From: Knufia peltigerae
Taxonomy: Eukaryota; Ascomycota; Eurotiomycetes; Chaetothyriales; Trichomeriaceae
Reading direction: 5' to 3'
DNA length: 64,000 bases
NCBI GenBank assembly: GCA_030247855.1
Contig: JAPDRN010000014.1
Span: 310,001-374,000 of the forward strand
Part shown: piece by piece, positions 56,945 to 64,000 of the stretch
Position numbering within the stretch: the stretch's first letter is position 1
Layout of the letters: every line of letters begins with the position of its first letter
Position numbers and translations under genes: made by a program
Notes under the pieces: generated by a model
Database searches by the model: none
What the model was told of the DNA's origin: nothing
What the model saw: only the letters and a program-made list of their open reading frames with translations

Positions 56945-59256
56945 CTTTGGCTAAAAGCTGCCTATGTTTTCTGTATGATCGAAAGAGCTTGGAGGTTGGA
57001 ATTATCAGAGGTGAGAGGTTACAATCATCCAGAGACATCGAAAAAGGAGACCTTCCACTTGTTCTGGTGTTCTTGAACATCTATATTCACCTTCCCGAGC
57101 TCTCCGGAGGTCTTGAGTTGCTACCGAAGCAAACCCTCCTACCTGAATGCACAAATGGCAATGATTGACGACATCACGACAATCGAATGATCCGTAGTCT
57201 GTGAAAAGGGTTTAGTATATGTGCCAATGTACACAGCCTCTGCAGGACTAGATGTACATGAAACCAATAGCTCGACTTCGTGCTCTTTACGAAGCCCAAC
57301 CTTGAGCAACTCGACGGATATCCACATTCTTTTCCAATCATAGCACAAGAGCGATCACGCCGTCCTGCGAACTGCTGCAACAACCTCGAGCAAGAACATC
57401 AAAGTATGAGCCTAATTGACACTGGTGGACACCGATGCTTTCTGAAGCCCGTGCTCCCATGGGTACATGACCCTTGCCCGTTCTCGCAACAGTGACCCCT
57501 CTCGGACTATCCCAAAAGGACGTGCCAGAGAGTCAAAAACACAAGCTTCTGCTGCACCTCCCGACCCCTCAGAACTTCTTTTGCATTTGCACATGGTCTC
57601 GCTTACCTCCGGAATGCCCGTGGAGTAGGTATTCCTTTACGTGAAGGCGAATAAGATTCAAAATTGTTGCAGACGTACAGGTTGACATCCAAGATGTGAC
57701 GCGGTCAACCACCTCCAAGTTCAAGGAGCTGGTGGACAATGATTCGACAACGACAGCACTCAATAACAGCCAGCCACAAAAATGCCATGGGTGGATCAGA
57801 GAGGAGCTGGTGAGCAGGTTAGTTATGCAGTCTCGTCAAGTCGAGCCGGGTCAGGTCAATCAGAGGAGAAAGCTCCCGTGTGCTTCTCGCTTCTTCGCTG
57901 GAGCAATCACATCATGGACGCTTGTGTGGTGTTCAGTACGAGTACCCGTGTGGACAGTCTTCATCTTTTTTACGATGTTGATCATGATCTCCAGTGATCT
58001 CGATCGTACATTATTCATTCTGGCTGGCTGGGAGATGGATGTGCTAGCGACCCCAGGGAGTAGCCAAAAGTGCCAGTACAAGTAGAGCCATCCCCACCGA
58101 GGAAGCAGCTGCTCTTTGGCTGGCGTCATTGGCGAGCGTCTTCGGCACGGTCCCCACGGCCGTGAAGGTGGAGCCGGGGCAAGTCACTGTACACGTATCA
58201 AAATTTTATGTCAAACTTCAGCCTCGCCTTTGATCAAACATAGTATAGCTTCGCTTCGAAAACTCTACAGAACCTTCGAACTGCCGTTAGCTATGGTTTC
58301 TCAACATGGTTCTCATACATGAATACCAAGTTGGTCAAGATCAGGATGAATTTTGTGAATGGCGAAATAGCCGACATGAATCGGCCGCCCCGGAACCGAT
58401 CGATGTATCTCTTGTCTGACTTGAACGAAACCAGCATCCTTTCCCACTCAAAAGCCCCCTTCAGCTTTGGAGCCCGTCAAACCAATGAGAACCCTGAACT
58501 AAGTAACTGGTCACCATCAAGGGGTCCGGAGATGTATGCAACTCAGACCACTGGGCTAATCAGAGCCCAATAATGTCGCCTCTCTGGATATGAGTCGACG
58601 TCGACGAAGCTACTGTCCGGACTATCGACGTCCTGTGGCCTTGGGATTGACGGAACTTTTCCTGAAGGAGCAATTGATCAAGTACATGACCTCACTTCTT
58701 GCCCTCTTTCGTTCTGCGGAGACGCTTCTAGCAATGATTGGCAAGGATATAAGGGTCAAAGGCAAGTCGGTGGAGGGTGGTATACTTGACTAGTACCTCC
58801 AACCATTGAACTGTAGGACTCTGAGACCAGATATGTACGTGAAGACTATCTCCATTCGCCGTTATTGAACTGCCACCGTAAAGAATCTCTCCCTTTCCAA
58901 GCTCAAAATCCCTCACGGCGACCTTCCGAGCCAAAGAGAAGCTTGTCGCTCATTCCAACTGTACCGTATCAAACAAAAGATCATTTGTATCATCAAGCAC
59001 AGATATACCCTTTTGGTTGTATGGTGACGGTGACAGCGAGTACAACCCCAACAAACGAGGCTATTTACAGCCATCATCGGACTCTAGGAGCTCCCTCTCT
59101 GAAAATACAGACAGACCCTCCAACACCGCCGAGACGGTATACAGCAAACCTGACGGAAGCAAACCGCAAGGCCAACCACTTCAGAGACCAGACGCTGGGC
59201 AGCAAGGGCATGACATACTGTCGACATTAACAAGTTCAACGAGCCATAGTTTAACC
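56945..59256. other. 2.3 kb divergent intergenic stretch
   Basis: Holds the promoters of the coiled-coil and NACHT genes and perhaps long untranslated leaders. The longest frame (129 residues at 57,696, plus) has no recognisable content. Confidence 0.55.
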
Positions 59257-62200
59257 ATGGCCGCGACAGTTTCGAGCTATCTCTCAAACGGCTTTCCAAA
59301 GCCCGGAGGCAACAATCATCACCAAGCTCACCGATCCACCAGCTACGGGGCATACACAAATGGATCGCACGCAGCACACCAAACCACGATGCGGTCTTTC
59401 CGTAAAGAGACGACGAATACATCCAGCGGAAGCGGCTCAGCCAAGATGGCAGAGACCGTCAATGTATTGAAGCGTCGCTGCGCAGACGAGTTGGGGGCCG
59501 CCATCTCGAAGGGGATCGTAAGCTCCTACCCAACTCTGATTGAAAAGATCAGCAAAGAAAGACTTCACAGGCTTCCGACCGAAGGAAGCGCCTGGGACAA
59601 AGTGCTTGCCTGGGCCCAGTCCTTTGCCGAGAAGTTCTATGACTTCGACCAAGCCATTGAACAATTCACGGGAGGCAACTATGACGGCGCCGAGATCGCC
59701 TTTGGCTACTGCATCTTGTTGCTGGATCTCGGTGACGAGAATGCTGCTGCGCTTCAGGCGTCCTTTGGGTTCTTCTTCAAATGCTCTCTGGACCTGATTG
59801 CGTTGCTTGACCGAGTCGAGCTGTTCAATGCTTCCTTCGATATCAATGAGCAACTTGTCCTTGCATATGCGGACTTGGTGACTCTCGTGTCTGATGTCTC
59901 TCTCAGGTTCTATCAGGCCATCAGGTCCTCAGCTGAATCAGATGAAGCCATTGACATCTACAGCGACTTCAGCAACACCATTGAAAGTTTCCAAAGTCGA
60001 CGCGACAAAATTGTCGAGTCAATGTGGAAATATCAGCTCTCCCAGGAGAATGTCGACATGGACAACCTGGTTGCTTTCAGGAGCTTGCGTTCGTGGCTTT
60101 CCATTCAAGACAGTATCTTGAAATACAAATGGGGAGATCACACCATGCTCGTAAATGATCGTCAGCAGCTGACTTGTCTGTGGGCACAGCCCTATCTGAC
60201 CAGATTCCTGAACAGTGGCAAGAAATCACTCGCCATTACTGGCCCTCCAGGATCTGGAAAGACCGTTCTCGCGGGGACCATCGTTGATACTGTGCAACGC
60301 ATTCACTCCAAGAACTCGTACACTGTCCTCTTCGTTCCAATCAACGGCCGAACGAAGGTACAGGCATCAAGCTTGCACGTTGTTCAGCGTCTGTTGTCGC
60401 AATTTCTTGAAACACGTGTTGGAAATGTGGAATCCTATAAGATTCTATCCGAAGCGTATGCGAGTTCACACGAAGCACATGACCTTGCGGCGTATGAGTC
60501 CATCCTTTGGACTGCACTTGGGAAAGTGATTGCATCGACACATTCCCAGGCGAAGGAGACCCTTATCATTGTCGATGGGCTCGATGAGGTATCCAGTGAC
60601 GTAAAAGTCGCTCAAAAGCTGCACAAACATCTCCTCGACACAACATCAATGCACGAAAAGGTGAAGCTCATTACTCTTTCTCAGCCAACCGCGTTGGCAT
60701 CGAAGGCGCCAAATGACGTTGACATCTCGTACGATCTTATCTATGATGATGTATCAGCGGTAGTGTCAGGCCTCCTTCATGGCCATCATTACTTGCAGAA
60801 CACTCCAAGGCTGGATCAAGATGTTCTCATTCATCAGATCGTGGAAGCTTCAAAGAGTAACTTCCTGTGGGCAAAGTTACTCACCAAGTCCCTGCTCAGA
60901 GAGCAGTCTGGAGAGAAGTTCCTCAAGGCTGCTGCAGCGATAAGCAAGAGCTCGAAGCCGCTTCAGGAAGGCATTCGTGATTTGCTCATCAGTGCAAATC
61001 TTTCCGAGGAAGGCAAACAGCTTTTGACTTGGCTCTCAATCTCTCAACGACCAATGACTATTGAGGAGCTATCGTTGCTTTATGCAATCGATCTGAAGGC
61101 AGGCACCATCAGTGACCGGCAGATCCAGCCTTTACATGCTTTGAAGCCAGTTGCTGCCTTGGTCTCTCTCGAAGATGGTCTTTTGTATCTGCGTCACTCT
61201 ATTATCAAAAGCGTGGTGTCAGAATACTTTGAACTCAGCAAGCAACCATCCTTTGAGCTGGTACAGAGACTCCTGCTCTACCTGAAGCTCAGCGTCAAGG
61301 AAAACAAAGAGCCATCCTTCTCGTCTTTGACATCTGGCCAAATCCATCAAATCTTCGACCAGGCTCCCCTTGCTGAGTATGCCACAAGGTATTGGCTGAT
61401 CCATTACCTTGACATGCACCCGCAAACTCGAAACAATACCGCAGAGTTGAAGAAAGCTCTTCTTCCGGTCCTTCCCACCTTGGCAACGGTGCCTCTACTT
61501 GAAAAGGCCGTCTGGACCTGGGAGCCCGCCACACTCCAAGTAACATGGCACACTACCTCGCTAGATATACGCCGGAAGGTTCTCAACGCGAACAATCAAG
61601 TCGTCCTACAAACTCTGATTGTCCTCGCAACCATCTTGACTGAGAAGAACCACTTCAAGTCCGCTGGTGACTACTTCTACTCAGCTACTCAGCTCACGGC
61701 AAGCATTTTCTCAATCACCCATCCATTGTATAGTCGCTGTGCAACTCAATTTTTGGACGTTACAAGCACCCTGACAATTACCACCCGAAATGAAGTTGTT
61801 TCACGCAGAGAAGAGATCATTACTACTCTCATCAAAAGCTACACCACACAATACGGATCGAGTTCTGAGGTGGTGCTGAAGTACAAATCTCAACTCATTG
61901 AACTTTACAGATCAATAAAAGAAGAGTCTAAGGCAGTTGAGATCGAGAAGACAATATACACACAAGGTACCCAAAGCACTGAGGAGACTGGCACCATCAA
62001 GCGTACCGGATCTCTAGGTGTTCGGGTTGTCTCGCGTCGTGGCAAAGACTCGGAGTATGAAAGCTGGGACTGGGACGAAGAGCAAGATCACGCGCTTATT
62101 CGTGCAGAAAGCCACAAGCATATTGATGAGCTCTTTCATGTAGCTCAGAGCTACACTACAAAGGGGCTCATGGCCAAAGCTGAGCATGCATACATCGAAG

Positions 62201-64000
62201 CATGGCATCACCTATCCATTCAAAGCCATACTGGTGATTCAATGAGCTTGGTTCGCAAAAGGATCGACTTTGCCACCAAGTACGCTAGCTTCCTCGAGTC
62301 GACCAAACGCTCCACTGAGGCATCGGCGTTATTAGTTGGACTTTGGGAGGAGTATCAGTCAACCTCAGTAGCGCGCTCACAGGAAATCAGCTCGCGACTG
62401 TTTGAGGTTGGTAAGATCTTGAAGACTGTGGGCGTAACTTCAGTGGCGCTGGACATCTTCAAGCACCACTCATCTGTTACCAAGGCCTACTCCAAGGTCG
62501 AGAGCTCATCTTACAAGGAAGTGGAGGAGCAAGTACAGTCGACTCAACGAGAGATCCTCAAGCAGGCATCTTCCTCGTCGAGCTCTGAAACACATATCAG
62601 CCAGTCTATGGTCACCGAGATCATAACTAGCATTGAGACTTCGCAGTCAACACAGCTAGACGTGACCTCTACGTCGGCAGTCAAGCAGGTGGTTTATGCC
62701 TACATGGGACAAAAGCGGTGGAAGGAGGCCACGTCCACCATCAAAGAAGTGCTTCGAATCTTCTGGGCAAGCTTCCTGTCTGCTTCGATCGAGGATGTTG
62801 GCCAACCAGTCAGCAATCCTGAGTTTGCCCTAGAACTTGCTGATCAACTCATCGTTGCTTACGAAGCACGTCTGCGCTTCAACAAGGCGCAGGACCTCCG
62901 AGAACGACTCTACTATGCCGTCAGGGCGACACGCAAGGTTGATGATAGCATTGTAAAGCACAACCTTGCTCACCTGCTCAGACTCTTTGACCAGAACAGA
63001 TCTCGAAGCAAGACAGTCCAACTTCACCAGGAACTCCTGGAGGACTACAAGAAGTTCTACGGACCAGGCGATGCTCAAGTGATCAAGACATTGTGGACCC
63101 TCGCTCAGCTCACAAACCCCGAACCCATCTCCATTGGGTATTACAGACAAATTGTTGATCTGTTGTCAAAGGGTTCGGATACCTGTCATCCTGAAGCACT
63201 AGATGCTCTCAGTACCGTCGCCAATCTGTATTGGCTCGAGCGGCGCTATCAAGATGCCACGTGGGCATATTCGTTGCTTCTGAACACTTTTGTTCACAAA
63301 GGAAAAGAATTGAAGCAATTCCACAGCACCACGTTCGTATCCACGATATATGATCGATACGTGGAGAGCATTCAAAGTTCACGAACGGAGTCCACCCTCG
63401 TTTACGAGATTACGAAAAGATATCGCCAGGCATGCATCACAGTATTCGGGACCGAACACAAGTTCACCCAAGAGGTCACCTTGAGCTTTGCACGCTTGTG
63501 CAGGGTATCCAAACGCCACGAGACTGAGGCTGTGGCACTGTACGAGGAGCTTGCTGGCAACGCCAAAGCAACCGAGTACCATGCCGAAGCCAGAGCCAGC
63601 TTGGATGCCGTCTATGAAATGAGAGCATTGGAGGCAGCTCGAAGCACCCACGTCACTGCGTCCAAGGAACAAGTTGAACGCGCGGTGACCGTTGTCCGCA
63701 AACGTATGACGGAGACCAGAAGTCATTACGGATGGGCCCACGAAGAGTCGCTCGAGCAACTCAAGGAGGTGTCTCACCTCTACGCCAAACAGTCCAAGAA
63801 GATCGAGGCCGTCAAGGAGCTGACCGAGTTCACCAGCCACGTCGTGACCAGCGAGACGAGCTCTACCCGACTCGTCAGTGCTGCGTCAGCTGTCGCCGCG
63901 AGCTTCATTGCCGTCAGCGAGACACACCAAGGGCTGGAGCTTGCCGAGGAACTTCGTTGGCAACTGGTGACCAAGGACACCAGCAACTCCAAGAAGTACA
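59257..64000 (+). CDS. NACHT/STAND NTPase with helical repeat C-terminus (fungal NLR-like), cut by window
   Basis: Open from ATG 59257 to the right edge, at least 1581 residues without an intron. Residues 1-65 are Ser/Asn/His-rich and disordered. Residues about 70-280 form a helical domain resembling the DUF7708-type N-terminus of fungal STAND proteins (EIAFGYCILLLDLGD, then FFKCSLDLIALLDRVELF). The NACHT domain follows, with Walker A GPPGSGKT at 329-336 and Walker B LIIVDGLDEV at 436-445, then a winged-helix-like part (LTWLSISQRPMTIEELSLLY). The long remainder is helical TPR-like repeat sequence (KSAGDYFYSATQLTASIFS; AEHAYIEAWHHLSIQ; QDATWAYSLLLNTF). Such proteins act in fungal non-self recognition or stress signalling; a specific role cannot be given. 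The 3' end lies outside the window. Confidence 0.88.
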   Translation, partial: MAATVSSYLSNGFPKPGGNNHHQAHRSTSYGAYTNGSHAAHQTTMRSFRKETTNTSSGSGSAKMAETVNVLKRRCADELGAAISKGIVSSYPTLIEKISKERLHRLPTEGSAWDKVLAWAQSFAEKFYDFDQAIEQFTGGNYDGAEIAFGYCILLLDLGDENAAALQASFGFFFKCSLDLIALLDRVELFNASFDINEQLVLAYADLVTLVSDVSLRFYQAIRSSAESDEAIDIYSDFSNTIESFQSRRDKIVESMWKYQLSQENVDMDNLVAFRSLRSWLSIQDSILKYKWGDHTMLVNDRQQLTCLWAQPYLTRFLNSGKKSLAITGPPGSGKTVLAGTIVDTVQRIHSKNSYTVLFVPINGRTKVQASSLHVVQRLLSQFLETRVGNVESYKILSEAYASSHEAHDLAAYESILWTALGKVIASTHSQAKETLIIVDGLDEVSSDVKVAQKLHKHLLDTTSMHEKVKLITLSQPTALASKAPNDVDISYDLIYDDVSAVVSGLLHGHHYLQNTPRLDQDVLIHQIVEASKSNFLWAKLLTKSLLREQSGEKFLKAAAAISKSSKPLQEGIRDLLISANLSEEGKQLLTWLSISQRPMTIEELSLLYAIDLKAGTISDRQIQPLHALKPVAALVSLEDGLLYLRHSIIKSVVSEYFELSKQPSFELVQRLLLYLKLSVKENKEPSFSSLTSGQIHQIFDQAPLAEYATRYWLIHYLDMHPQTRNNTAELKKALLPVLPTLATVPLLEKAVWTWEPATLQVTWHTTSLDIRRKVLNANNQVVLQTLIVLATILTEKNHFKSAGDYFYSATQLTASIFSITHPLYSRCATQFLDVTSTLTITTRNEVVSRREEIITTLIKSYTTQYGSSSEVVLKYKSQLIELYRSIKEESKAVEIEKTIYTQGTQSTEETGTIKRTGSLGVRVVSRRGKDSEYESWDWDEEQDHALIRAESHKHIDELFHVAQSYTTKGLMAKAEHAYIEAWHHLSIQSHTGDSMSLVRKRIDFATKYASFLESTKRSTEASALLVGLWEEYQSTSVARSQEISSRLFEVGKILKTVGVTSVALDIFKHHSSVTKAYSKVESSSYKEVEEQVQSTQREILKQASSSSSSETHISQSMVTEIITSIETSQSTQLDVTSTSAVKQVVYAYMGQKRWKEATSTIKEVLRIFWASFLSASIEDVGQPVSNPEFALELADQLIVAYEARLRFNKAQDLRERLYYAVRATRKVDDSIVKHNLAHLLRLFDQNRSRSKTVQLHQELLEDYKKFYGPGDAQVIKTLWTLAQLTNPEPISIGYYRQIVDLLSKGSDTCHPEALDALSTVANLYWLERRYQDATWAYSLLLNTFVHKGKELKQFHSTTFVSTIYDRYVESIQSSRTESTLVYEITKRYRQACITVFGTEHKFTQEVTLSFARLCRVSKRHETEAVALYEELAGNAKATEYHAEARASLDAVYEMRALEAARSTHVTASKEQVERAVTVVRKRMTETRSHYGWAHEESLEQLKEVSHLYAKQSKKIEAVKELTEFTSHVVTSETSSTRLVSAASAVAASFIAVSETHQGLELAEELRWQLVTKDTSNSKKY

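Noticed and set aside
57696..58085. 129-residue plus-strand frame before the NACHT gene
   Set aside because: A hydrophobic stretch is present, but there is no family resemblance and overlapping frames of similar length exist on both strands.

Overview
The window looks like nuclear DNA of a filamentous ascomycete (Pezizomycotina). Genes carry short GT-AG introns of about 45-200 bases with CTGAC/CTAAC-like branch sites. The gene content includes two Zn2Cys6 regulators, several MFS permeases, a HymA/Mo25 protein, a SurE-TTL (PBY1-type) fusion, a PARP-E2 fusion and a fungal NACHT/STAND protein. I cannot name the species; a Eurotiomycetes/Chaetothyriales-like black yeast relative is only a guess. 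All exon boundaries were worked out by hand from splice signals and reading-frame continuity.

Layout. 1-9 kb, all on the minus strand: an MCT-type permease cut by the left edge, a sugar porter, a TauD/TfdA dioxygenase, a Dal5-type anion permease and a decayed cytochrome P450. The dioxygenase-permease pair suggests sulfonate assimilation. 9.4-17.4 kb, minus: an HMT1-type ABC half transporter with a one-base frame break, a PBY1-type SurE-TTL protein and a CAP20-like perilipin. 17.4-19.9 kb is a gene-poor gap. 19.9-23.4 kb, minus: one long protein joining a PARP-type ADP-ribosyltransferase to a ubiquitin-conjugating (E2) domain.

24.7-31.7 kb is a compact four-gene group built as two divergent pairs: Zn2Cys6 regulator / NmrA-like reductase, and berberine-bridge-type FAD oxidase / Dabb-domain protein. 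Both divergent promoters carry copies of one near-palindromic motif, TTTAGGTTAGCTTACCGC. This looks like a small co-regulated pathway with no polyketide or peptide synthase.

32.3-45.5 kb is housekeeping: a COG7-like protein, ribosomal protein eL27, a roughly 2100-residue repeat and coiled-coil protein, a TLC-domain membrane protein and HymA/Mo25. 45.9-53.1 kb holds a GH125 alpha-mannosidase, a second Zn2Cys6 regulator and a hexose-type transporter. The promoters of the mannosidase and the transporter each hold the same 26-base inverted site (CGCGGAGTCAG, six variable bases, AACTCCGCG), and the regulator's own promoter holds a half-site. This points to a self-contained mannoside-use regulon. 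54.9-64 kb carries a 669-residue coiled-coil protein and a large NACHT/STAND protein that runs off the right edge.

The two candidate regulons, at 26.7-31.1 kb and 47.7-51.3 kb, are the most interesting undescribed signals. Two apparent single-base frame problems (ABC transporter near 10,177 and the second regulator near 49,610) could be real lesions or assembly errors.
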